Assembly: GCA_046482825.1 (NCBI GenBank)
Contig: JAWOEI010000119.1
Span: 1-9,399 of the forward strand
DNA from: M55B167 sp046482825
GTDB lineage: Bacteria; Verrucomicrobiota; Kiritimatiellia; RFP12; UBA1067
Length of the DNA: 9,399 nucleotides
Direction: 5' to 3'
Shown: positions 1-5,648 of the stretch, piece by piece
Layout: each line of letters opens with the position of its first letter
Numbering within the stretch: position 1 is the first letter of the stretch
Notes under the pieces: generated by a model
Database searches by the model: none
The model's input: the letters and a program-made list of their open reading frames with translations, nothing else
Told to the model about the DNA's origin: nothing
Position numbers and translations under genes: made by a program

Positions 1-143
1 CAGAGGCTCAGTTTGGTTCCCTGCCTGTCGGCAGACAGGCGGCTCCGCTGGTTTAGAACTGTAGCCGAGGTCCTTGACCTCGGAAGATGTATGATGCAAA
101 TTGCCGTAAATTTGACGATTTGCACCAATTCGCAGATGTGCCC
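1..143 (+). repeat. 143-bp structured dispersed repeat, copy 1
   Basis: This stretch recurs at 1673-1815 in the same orientation with only two substitutions (positions 127 and 139); the first 126 bases are identical. It contains three hairpins: GCCTGTC/GACAGGC (23-29 with 34-40), CCGAGGTC/GACCTCGG around a 3-nt CTT loop (65-72 with 76-83), and TGCAAAT/ATTTGCA (95-101 with 118-124). No convincing protein is encoded. The copy begins at the window edge, so its true left end may lie outside. It resembles a REP- or MITE-like non-coding element; whether it is mobile, transcribed or both cannot be seen here. Confidence 0.9.
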
Positions 144-245
144 TGCGGGTTGGCGTGCAGCAGAAGGTGCATCTGCCGTCTGCTATGGTTCATTATCTCC
201 TGTCTGAAATATCAATCTGCGCTTAACCGGCTGTGCTGCGTTATT

Positions 246-1436
246 TTATAAATCTGTCGATATGTCCGGGTTTTTCTGATGTTCGGCGGCAATCGTGGCG
301 GCTAGATCGTCAAGTTTCTTTAAGGTGTCCGCATCGGGCAGGCCTTTTTGAAGAACCGTACCGAGTACTTCGACCTTGAGACGGGGTATAAGTCCGGTGA
401 TCTGTTCGATTGCTTTGCTGCTCCAGCCGTATGATCCGATGATGGCGGCGTATCTGACTTTCGGTTTGAGCATATTTGCGAGGTGTGAGGCATAGTAAAC
501 TGCGGGATGCGGTCCGACATGCACAGTCGGGGTGCCGACAATCAACGTGGCTGCATCGACCAGAGCGATGGCCAGTTTGCCGATGTCTGTGACTGTCAGA
601 TCAAATGCGTAAACCGTGATTCCTCTGGCGGCTAAGGCATCAATGAGATGTTTAACCATGATTTCAGTGGAGCCGTGCATACTTATATAAGGAAGAACCA
701 CTTCATTTTTCATCCGCGGCGATATCCAGTCGCGATAAGCATCGATGATGAATTCGGGCTGATCATAGACAGGCCCGTGGCTCGGCGCGATTATGTCGAA
801 ATCCAGAGTGGATATTTTTTCCATGTTTTTTGTGATGATGGATCTGAACGGCATCATGATTTCGGCGTAGTAGCGTTTTGCGGCTTCATAGACCTGCGCC
901 TGATTGGTGACAAACAGATCGCTTGTGGCCAGATGGGAACCGAAAAAGTCACAGGAGAAGAGGCATTTGTCTTCCGGTATGTAGGTGCACATGGTTTCCG
1001 GCCAGTGAACCCACGGCGTATAGACGAACTGCAGAGTTTTGCCGCCGAGTGCAATCTTTTCGCCGTCTTTTACGATCTGAATGCGTTCCTTACGAATGTT
1101 CAGGTGGCTGGTTAGCAGGTCGTGAGCTTTTTCACTGCACAGGAGTTTGGCGGACGGAAAACGTTTGAGTACTTCCGGAAGAAGACCGGCATGATCTTGT
1201 TCGGAGTGCTGTGAGACGATATAATCAACTGAATCGATATTCTTCAGCTGTTCCATCAGGTCATCGCGCAACATGGGGTCGGCCGCATCAATCAGTACTG
1301 TGGCATTCTCACCGCGTACCAGATAGGCGTTGTAGCTGGTGCCATCCGGCAGGGGAATCAGAGAGTCGAACAGACGACGTTCCCAGTGAGCGCAGCAGAT
1401 TGCTTCAATTCCTTTTTTTATTTCTCTGGCATGCAT
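246..1436 (-). CDS. fprA: Flavodiiron protein (FprA-type A flavoprotein, O2/NO reductase)
   Basis: This is a complete 396-aa flavodiiron protein. Such cytoplasmic enzymes reduce O2 to water or NO to N2O and protect anaerobes. The N-terminal metallo-beta-lactamase-like domain (about 1-245) shows the diiron ligands: H77-x-E79-x-D81-H82 (in SQHSEQDHAG), H144 (PWVHWPE), D163 (SCDFFGSH) and H220 (APSHGP). The C-terminal flavodoxin-like domain (about 246-385) has an FMN phosphate-binding loop at ISMHGSTE (251-258) and a GTPT segment at 301-304. Length matches the minimal class A form; there is no fused rubredoxin or flavin reductase domain, so an electron donor must be encoded elsewhere. The start at 1436 is supported by an AAGGAAG ribosome-binding site 7 nt upstream. 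It is transcribed alone from a good promoter and lies between two direct repeat copies. O2 versus NO preference cannot be read from sequence. Confidence 0.96.
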   Translation of the reverse strand: MHAREIKKGIEAICCAHWERRLFDSLIPLPDGTSYNAYLVRGENATVLIDAADPMLRDDLMEQLKNIDSVDYIVSQHSEQDHAGLLPEVLKRFPSAKLLCSEKAHDLLTSHLNIRKERIQIVKDGEKIALGGKTLQFVYTPWVHWPETMCTYIPEDKCLFSCDFFGSHLATSDLFVTNQAQVYEAAKRYYAEIMMPFRSIITKNMEKISTLDFDIIAPSHGPVYDQPEFIIDAYRDWISPRMKNEVVLPYISMHGSTEIMVKHLIDALAARGITVYAFDLTVTDIGKLAIALVDAATLIVGTPTVHVGPHPAVYYASHLANMLKPKVRYAAIIGSYGWSSKAIEQITGLIPRLKVEVLGTVLQKGLPDADTLKKLDDLAATIAAEHQKNPDISTDL

Positions 1437-1443
1437 ATATTCT

Positions 1444-1503
1444 TCCTTTCATGGTGTTAATTTCCTGATTCCTATTTATATTAAAATAAGGGGCGATGTG
1501 CAA
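1444..1503 (-). promoter_or_regulatory. Promoter and ribosome-binding site of the flavodiiron gene
   Basis: On the minus strand a -35 box TTGCAC (1498-1503) is followed after exactly 17 nt by a -10 box TATAAA (1475-1480), a good sigma70-type arrangement. Transcription would start near 1468, giving a leader of about 30 nt. The Shine-Dalgarno core AGGA lies at 1444-1447, 7 nt before the start codon. No clear operator overlaps the boxes. Confidence 0.7.
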
Positions 1504-1568
1504 TTATTTTTAATCCCGTATGTTTTTTTGAAGCCCTGAATATAGCGGGCGCATCTGCGAATCGGTGT

Positions 1569-1593
1569 ACGGCGGGTTCACGGACCCCGCCGT
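1569..1593. repeat. GC-rich hairpin module
   Basis: ACGGCGGG (1569-1576) pairs with CCCGCCGT (1586-1593). The pairing can extend inward through TC/GA, with one T-C mismatch, leaving a short ACG loop. The layout, a GC-rich arm with GGGT(T)C, a 3-nt loop and GACCC, parallels the hairpins at 65-83, 1737-1755, 3375-3393 and 3440-3458. No U-tract follows, so it is not a typical intrinsic terminator. Confidence 0.6.
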
Positions 1594-1672
1594 GCAGTAA
1601 AAATGCATTAGTCGCTATAAAATCAACTCCTGTCGCAAAAAACAAGAAACTCAGGAGACCATTTGCATATCA

Positions 1673-1815
1673 CAGAGGCTCAGTTTGGTTCCCTGCCTGT
1701 CGGCAGACAGGCGGCTCCGCTGGTTTAGAACTGTAGCCGAGGTCCTTGACCTCGGAAGATGTATGATGCAAATTGCCGTAAATTTGACGATTTGCACCGA
1801 TTCGCAGATGCGCCC
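1673..1815 (+). repeat. 143-bp structured dispersed repeat, copy 2
   Basis: This is the second copy of the element at 1-143, offset by 1672 bp, identical over its first 126 bases and with two differences at 1799 and 1811. Similarity stops after 1815. All three hairpins of copy 1 are intact. The left boundary is exposed here: sequence immediately before it (CACAGAGG word overlapping 1671-1678) resembles the dispersed CACAGAG-type repeat also seen near 3655 and 9243. Together with copy 1 it brackets the flavodiiron gene as direct repeats. Confidence 0.92.
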
Positions 1816-2114
1816 CATCAATTCCGCTAAGCAAAGCTTGATTTGACATTTCAGGCCAGCTGTGAAAAAATCTGACTGTTCTTTGCAGATTTAACGTGAT
1901 GCTCACTTTCCGGATTTACGAAATAAAGTAAAGCAATTTGTTAAAACCGTTTTCTTCAATTCCTCGTAGAAGCGCAGTAAACGCAGATCCGGGCAAGCGA
2001 ACCGTCTGATGTGTCAAGGCGCAGCCACGCTTGCGGGGCGGAGATAGAGTGCGCCATTTTGCCATTTCACCGTGCCGCTCCATGTTTTCATGGTTGTGTT
2101 TTTAACAGACAGGT
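1816..2114 (+). other. Leader region of the AI-2E family gene
   Basis: No protein-coding gene is visible in this 299-bp stretch. It follows the repeat element and must carry the promoter for the downstream gene. A weak inverted repeat GGCGCA/TGCGCC (2018-2023 with 2050-2055) encloses a GC-rich segment unlike the AT-rich sequence before it, and may be another dispersed element. No riboswitch or tRNA was recognised. Confidence 0.5.
1843..1871 (+). promoter_or_regulatory. Candidate promoter for the AI-2E family gene
   Basis: A consensus -35 hexamer TTGACA (1843-1848) is followed after 17 nt by AAAAAT (1866-1871), which matches four of six positions of the -10 consensus. It would give a leader of about 235 nt, which is long, so a promoter nearer the gene is possible. 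Confidence 0.3.
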
Positions 2115-3314
2115 ATGAATATGTACAGGAAGAAAACTTATTTTTTCAACCCGCGGGTGACCTTTTTGTTTGTCCTTGCTGCTGTTGTATCTGTTGTTTT
2201 TCTGTTTATTATAAAAGACTTTCTGCTTTCCATCTTTTTCGGAGTTCTTCTGTCCGGTCTGCTCTATCCCTTTTATTCAAAGCTGACGCAATTATTTAAA
2301 GGACGCAAAGCGCCTGCATCGGGGATAACCGTTACACTTAGTCTTGTACTGATAATTATTCCCATGCTGTTTTTTCTCGGACTGGTTATAAATGAAGCGA
2401 TCAGTGTAAGCAATCAGGCGCGCGAATGGTTTTCCGACCAGGGGGAAATCAAAGAATTGCTCAATGCCCGGATTGAAAAATATCAATGGCTGGAGAGTCT
2501 CAAGCCATATCAGGATGATATTATCAACAAAGCGGGTCAACTGACATCTAAAGCAGGTTCTCTAGTGGCTCAGGGGCTGGCGGCTGGGATAAAAAGCACG
2601 GCTTCATTTGTTTTTTCGCTCTTTATCATGCTTTACGCCATGTTTTACTTTCTGATGGACGGAGGGAACTCTGTTTACCGGGCACTGAGTTACACCCCCT
2701 TGACAGAGAGTGACAGCAGGAGGCTGCTCGCAATCTTCAAAAGCGTAACCCGCGCCACAATCAAAGGGAAGATCATTATCGGAATATTGCAGGCAGGTCT
2801 GGCGGCACTGGCCATGGCACTGGCCGGTATCAAAGGGATGTTTTTCTGGTTTGCGGTAATGTGTGTTCTCTCAGTTATACCCACTATAGGCACAACCCTG
2901 GTATGGATCCCGGCCGTGATCTATCTGGCACTGACGGGACATCCCGGTAAAGCAGCCGCCGTAGGCATCTGGTGCGCTTTGGTTGTGGGAAGCGTAGATA
3001 ACATCCTGACCCCCAGACTCATAGGCAAAGACACAAAAATGCCTGATCTGCTGGTGCTTCTGGCAACACTGGGCGGCCTTATGGTCTTCGGAGCATCCGG
3101 TATTCTTGTGGGACCTGTTCTCGGTGCTCTTTTTCTATCCGCGTGGCAGATGTGGAGTGCTGCCATTTATGAATCACGCGAAGGGATAAGGGAAAAAACA
3201 TCTTCAGCACTTTGCTTAAATCCGGAGGGAAACAAAAAAGCGGATCGGGAAAGCATATCGCAAAATGTGAATCCGCATGATTATGAAGATCCTCCCGAGG
3301 TTTTTCCTTCCTGA
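2115..3314 (+). CDS. AI-2E family (PerM/UPF0118) transporter
   Basis: This 399-aa polytopic inner-membrane protein belongs to the AI-2E exporter/PerM family. Members are variously linked to autoinducer-2 export, Na+/H+ antiport or unknown efflux, so the substrate is open. Two hydrophobic segments occupy about 15-53, a third about 70-95; a soluble loop of roughly 65 residues follows (97-160), with further segments at 161-182, 220-239, 242-272, 278-294 and 309-348. Family hallmarks are clear: SVIPTIGTTLVWIP (253-266) and VDNILTPRLIG (294-304), then MPDLLVLLATLGG and a glycine-rich GASGILVGPVLGAL (326-339). The last 45 residues are hydrophilic, acidic and probably cytosolic. AGG at 2111-2113 is only 1 nt from the first ATG but 7 nt from the in-frame ATG at 2121, so translation may begin at residue 3. 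It stands alone, with no terminator visible after it. Confidence 0.92.
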   Translation: MNMYRKKTYFFNPRVTFLFVLAAVVSVVFLFIIKDFLLSIFFGVLLSGLLYPFYSKLTQLFKGRKAPASGITVTLSLVLIIIPMLFFLGLVINEAISVSNQAREWFSDQGEIKELLNARIEKYQWLESLKPYQDDIINKAGQLTSKAGSLVAQGLAAGIKSTASFVFSLFIMLYAMFYFLMDGGNSVYRALSYTPLTESDSRRLLAIFKSVTRATIKGKIIIGILQAGLAALAMALAGIKGMFFWFAVMCVLSVIPTIGTTLVWIPAVIYLALTGHPGKAAAVGIWCALVVGSVDNILTPRLIGKDTKMPDLLVLLATLGGLMVFGASGILVGPVLGALFLSAWQMWSAAIYESREGIREKTSSALCLNPEGNKKADRESISQNVNPHDYEDPPEVFPS

Positions 3315-3340
3315 AACAAAATAAAGCCTGTCACTAATTC

Positions 3341-3480
3341 TAATTCTTCGGATCGGACGACTACGCAGCTGTAGGCCGGGTCCCCGACCCGGCGCACCAA
3401 CGCTAATTCTTCCCGGATCGGACGACTGCGCAGCTGTAGGCCGGGTCCCCGACCCGGCGCACCAACGCCCTAATTCTTCC
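3341..3480 (+). repeat. Tandem palindromic repeat, two units plus a partial third
   Basis: Unit 1 (3341-3403, 63 bp) and unit 2 (3404-3470, 67 bp) are nearly identical, differing by small insertions and an A/G change at 3363. A third start, TAATTCTTCC, appears at 3471-3480. Each unit carries a perfect 8-bp hairpin GCCGGGTC-CCC-GACCCGGC (3375-3393 and 3440-3458) preceded by CAGCTGTAG. The hairpin module resembles the one inside the 143-bp repeat (CTGTAG then CCGAGGTC). There is no U-tract, so a terminator role for the AI-2E gene is possible but not indicated. Two units without unique spacers exclude a CRISPR array. Confidence 0.9.
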
Positions 3481-3515
3481 CGTCTGAAAGAAGGTGAACA
3501 AGCGACATATTCCTG

Positions 3516-3581
3516 TGTAGTAGTCGCTTTATAAGCGACATCTTACCGCTTGCTTGTGCCGCTTATAAAGCGGCTACTACA
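3516..3581. repeat. Inverted repeat with a nested palindrome in each arm
   Basis: The 24-nt arms 3516-3539 and 3558-3581 are reverse complements except at two positions. Each arm also folds on itself: GTCGCTT-TAT-AAGCGAC (3523-3539) and GCCGCTT-ATA-AAGCGGC (3558-3574). The outer parts read TGTAGTAG on the left and CTACTACA on the right. The word AAGCGACAT also occurs just upstream near 3500. This looks like a compact MITE- or REP-like element. No protein is encoded. Confidence 0.85.
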
Positions 3582-3654
3582 TTGCTGCGCTGGCTGTACT
3601 GGCCACCCCGGCTGTTCCTATGACCTCACTTTTTTGGCTCGGAAAGCCAATTCT

Positions 3655-3671
3655 ACAGTTTTCTCTGTGTT
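3655..3671. repeat. Remnant of a dispersed CACAGAG-type repeat
   Basis: This 17-nt stretch, read on the minus strand as AACACAGAGAAAACTGT, closely matches AACACAGAGGAAAACAGT at 9243-9260, in opposite orientation. A second CTCTGTG word follows at 3671-3678. The remaining sequence from 3582 to 3689 holds only a small hairpin (TTGGCT/AGCCAA near 3634-3651) and no gene. Confidence 0.4.
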
Positions 3672-3689
3672 CTCTGTGGTTAAGAATAC

Positions 3690-4530
3690 TCAATGCCGGG
3701 AATAATTTTTTTTGCGAGAATTGAGTCCGTGGCTGCTGATATCCTGACGGCCCGCTTTTAGCGGCGCGCTTCTGCCGTGCCATACAAATTCACCGCTCAG
3801 ACCCGGCGGCAGGGTGACCTTGCCGCTTATTCCTCCATTTCCGTCGAATTCAAAATCGGTTTCTATAAAACCATCCGGATGCGGTGTTCTGGAAGAGATT
3901 CTTCTGAGTGAGCCGGGGCAGGGAGCAATACGCACAGCGCTGAATCCCGGTGCCGCCGGAGTGATGCCTGCCAGGCCGGTGTGCATGAAATAAATCGGAT
4001 GTGAACCCCAGGCATGACAGTCGCTGCGTGCCTCGCCGGGAGCTTCCATAGGTGTGCACAAGCCCAGATCGACATACTCCTGCCATCACTGAACGCAGGC
4101 CGAACAGCTTGCTTCGCAGCCATTGCGTATCGCAACGGCACCACTGCATAGTGTCGGCAAGCATCAGCGGCCAGATCAGGGAATAGGTAACCGACTCCTG
4201 CACGGTGTGTGTCGGATAGCGCATGCCTGTCAAGCCGCTGTTACGGCGTGAATAGTCAAAAAGCTCTATTGCGCGTCGGGTCAGTCTGTCGTCTCTGTTG
4301 ATTACATGATTGATCAGCATCTGCACACGTGTATCGCCGGGATACATCAATTGCTCATAGTAAGGACAGTCGATATAAGTTTCATGCATGCACATCTGCA
4401 TTCCGCGCAGAGCGATACGGTGAATATCGGGAATGCGGCTGCAACAAGTATGGCCAGCATAATACGAACCTCCAAGTGAAACGACAATATGTTTGTCCTC
4501 AGCGAAAATGTTACTGTAGCTGCAGATCTA
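3690..4530 (-). pseudogene. Decayed alpha-L-rhamnosidase (GH78-type), internally deleted and frameshifted
   Basis: This is a relic of a bacterial alpha-L-rhamnosidase, which releases terminal L-rhamnose from glycans. Reading right to left, one frame gives HETYIDCPYYEQLMYPGDTR near 4386-4327, the start of the (alpha/alpha)6 catalytic barrel, with D (4369-4371), E (4354-4356) and D (4333-4335) at the +0/+5/+12 spacing of the family's acidic active-site cluster. It continues through SLIWPLMLAD and LRSVMAGV. At about 4071-4083 homology jumps to another frame, EYVDLGLCTPMEAPGE, then RSDCHAWGSHPIYF, GFSAVRIAP and a C-terminal beta-sandwich reaching a stop at 3690. The E in TPME may match the family's second catalytic glutamate. 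The middle of the barrel, well over 100 residues, is missing, as is the whole N-terminal half: the frame is blocked by TAG at 4528-4530. No promoter or intact start remains. It should be non-functional. Confidence 0.85.
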
Positions 4531-4707
4531 CTCCGCAAAGCGGGCCTTGAGATCCGGGATTACGCTATGACCGAACCAGGTATCTCCGGCAGAATGGCAA
4601 CTGCTGTTTTCAGGTTTATCCAAGGTGAATTGTCACAAATTCACCGGAAAAAGTCAAAAAGACGTATCACGTGAATAATCGGCAGGGCGCAAATAATTGC
4701 TCTTCAT
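4531..4707. other. Degraded sequence upstream of the operon promoter
   Basis: No intact gene is visible. On the minus strand the frame of the rhamnosidase relic reopens beyond the TAG and runs to a stop near 4634, reading QFTLDKPENSS and IPDLKARFAE. FTLDKP could be a scrap of a rhamnosidase N-terminal domain, but I cannot confirm it. A plus-strand ORF overlapping 4489-4674 looks like a chance shadow. Confidence 0.35.
4624..4645. promoter_or_regulatory. Inverted repeat, possible operator upstream of the operon
   Basis: GGTGAATT (4624-4631) and AATTCACC (4638-4645) form a perfect 8-bp inverted repeat around a 6-nt centre, about 60 bp upstream of the operon's -35 box. The size suits a dimeric activator or repressor site. 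No transcription factor gene lies in the window, so the role is a guess. Confidence 0.3.
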
Positions 4708-4737
4708 TTGACATGCAGCTCTTTTTCTTTGTATAAG
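4708..4737 (+). promoter_or_regulatory. Near-consensus sigma70 promoter of the two-gene operon
   Basis: A perfect -35 box TTGACA (4708-4713) is followed after 18 nt by TATAAG (4732-4737), five of six matches to the -10 consensus. Transcription should begin near 4744. This places the TTG at 4708, an in-frame candidate start for the following gene, upstream of the transcript, which points to the TTG at 4777 as the start. Confidence 0.75.
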
Positions 4738-4762
4738 AGAGGGGTATTACAGAAATATGAAA

Positions 4763-4767
4763 GGGGG
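4763..4767 (+). promoter_or_regulatory. Ribosome-binding site deciding the TTG start at 4777
   Basis: The run AAGGGGGA contains GGGGG at 4763-4767, with 9 nt between it and the TTG codon at 4777-4779. It is the only purine-rich site at suitable spacing upstream of the signal-peptide sequence. Confidence 0.6.
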
Positions 4768-4776
4768 ACGGTAATT

Positions 4777-5634
4777 TTGAAAACCGGAGTTATATTTTTA
4801 TTGGTGATTTTCCAGGGCGCAACTGAAATTATGGCGGCCCGAAGTTCACCTAGAAATATTCAGCCGCTGCAGCAGCGCGGGGTTGATGATGATGCCACGG
4901 AGGAAAAGGCGGAAACAGCTGTGGAGGAAGCCGACGGATATGAGGATTTCGATCCGACAAAACAGGCGGCAGAGAAATACAAGTTTTCAGGTAATAAAAC
5001 AGGCTGGGGATTTGTGAAGGAAAAGAGTTCTTATTATTCTCCGGAGGGTAAGTATATCGGTAAATTGAAAGCCGGTACTCTTTTTAAATATCATGATGTG
5101 AAAACCACATCGAGCAACGACATGCTGTTATCACATCTGCGTGACAAAACCGGCTGGCACGGACCATATCTGCTGCCATGCACAGGAATTGCCGCCTATG
5201 CAGGTACCCCCGAAGACGTTGATATAAAGATTGTAACGGATCTGCGCCGATATTTTCTTCTGAAGGGTGAATTCGAGCAATATCGTGAGAAGCTGTTGTA
5301 CAATGAGTACAAAAAGAATCCCTTCTATGATTTATATCGGCACGCAGTTGAGGAGTATAAAGCCACCCTTGAAAAGGCGCGCAAAATGGAGCAGAATGCC
5401 GCGAAACTGACTGGATTGCAAAGGGAGAGGGCTTATGATGAGTTGCGTGAATATAAATATGAACAGGCTCAGGTCAAAGCGCGTATGGAAAAGACAGGGG
5501 AAAAATACAAAGCCTGGAAAAAACAGCATCCAGTGAATCCTGATAAGATACAGGATGAAAAGCTGTTGTCCATACAGAATAAAATGTCAGAGATCAGAAA
5601 ACGGCTCCCGGATCTTATTCCGGAGGATAACTGA
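4777..5634 (+). CDS. Secreted protein of unknown function, possible SH3-like region plus coiled coil
   Basis: I do not recognise this 285-aa protein. With the TTG start at 4777 it opens with a clear signal peptide: one lysine, a hydrophobic core GVIFLLVIF (4-12) and likely cleavage near IMA-AR (20/21). There is no lipobox. An acidic low-complexity linker follows (about 36-60). Residues about 68-145 look like a small beta-rich domain (GWGFVKEKSSYY, GKYIGKLKAGTLFKY, TGWHGPYL); an SH3-like fold is a guess from its length and from alternating hydrophobic and glycine positions. Residues about 154-280 are long, charged helices rich in K, E, R and Y, probably a coiled coil. The in-frame TTG at 4708 lies inside the -35 box and is rejected. 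The gene is 14 nt ahead of the large beta-helix gene, so the two are probably co-transcribed. An adaptor or chaperone role for that partner in the periplasm or at the surface is plausible but unproven. Confidence 0.85.
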   Translation: MKTGVIFLLVIFQGATEIMAARSSPRNIQPLQQRGVDDDATEEKAETAVEEADGYEDFDPTKQAAEKYKFSGNKTGWGFVKEKSSYYSPEGKYIGKLKAGTLFKYHDVKTTSSNDMLLSHLRDKTGWHGPYLLPCTGIAAYAGTPEDVDIKIVTDLRRYFLLKGEFEQYREKLLYNEYKKNPFYDLYRHAVEEYKATLEKARKMEQNAAKLTGLQRERAYDELREYKYEQAQVKARMEKTGEKYKAWKKQHPVNPDKIQDEKLLSIQNKMSEIRKRLPDLIPEDN

Positions 5635-5635
5635 A

Positions 5636-5640
5636 CAGGG
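5636..5640 (+). promoter_or_regulatory. Ribosome-binding site of the beta-helix gene
   Basis: CAGGG at 5636-5640 lies 8 nt before the ATG at 5649, directly after the stop of the upstream gene. No promoter or terminator fits in the 14-nt gap, which supports one transcript. An extra GGAGG inside the end of the upstream gene (5622-5626) is too distant for this start. Confidence 0.55.
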
Positions 5641-5648
5641 AAAAAATT

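Larger units (their letters stand above)
1547..1815. repeat. 269-bp element bounded by perfect 21-nt inverted repeats
   Basis: Positions 1547-1567 are the exact reverse complement of 1795-1815, the right end of the second 143-bp repeat copy. Between them lie a GC-rich hairpin (1569-1593), an A-rich stretch of about 80 nt with a CTCCTG/CAGGAG pair near 1627-1660, and the repeat copy itself from 1673. There is no transposase or plausible ORF. The terminal inverted symmetry resembles a non-autonomous MITE-like element, but no target-site duplication is obvious. It could equally be two repeat units inserted in opposite orientation. It sits between the divergent flavodiiron and AI-2E genes. Confidence 0.6.

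Noticed and set aside
13..207. 64-aa ORF across the 143-bp repeat
   Set aside because: It runs through the hairpins of a non-coding repeat, and its frame is not conserved past the repeat boundary in the second copy.
648..1115. 155-aa plus-strand ORF opposite the flavodiiron gene
   Set aside because: It lies wholly antisense to a gene with intact active-site motifs, has no ribosome-binding site and matches no family I recognise.
1..1815. Composite transposon carrying the flavodiiron gene
   Set aside because: No transposase is present, and the flanking repeats are short structured elements rather than insertion sequences.
3375..3458. Intrinsic terminators for the AI-2E gene
   Set aside because: The hairpins are strong but are followed by GCACCAACG rather than a U-tract, and they are duplicated as part of a repeat.
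3341..3581. Possible small CRISPR array
   Set aside because: There are only two full units, directly abutting with no unique spacers, and no cas genes are present.
3633..3651. Terminator hairpin TTGGCT/AGCCAA for the rhamnosidase relic
   Set aside because: On the minus strand the stem is followed by A residues, not T, so the orientation is wrong for termination.
4489..4674. 61-aa plus-strand ORF
   Set aside because: It overlaps antisense remnants of the rhamnosidase region, lacks a ribosome-binding site and shows no domain.
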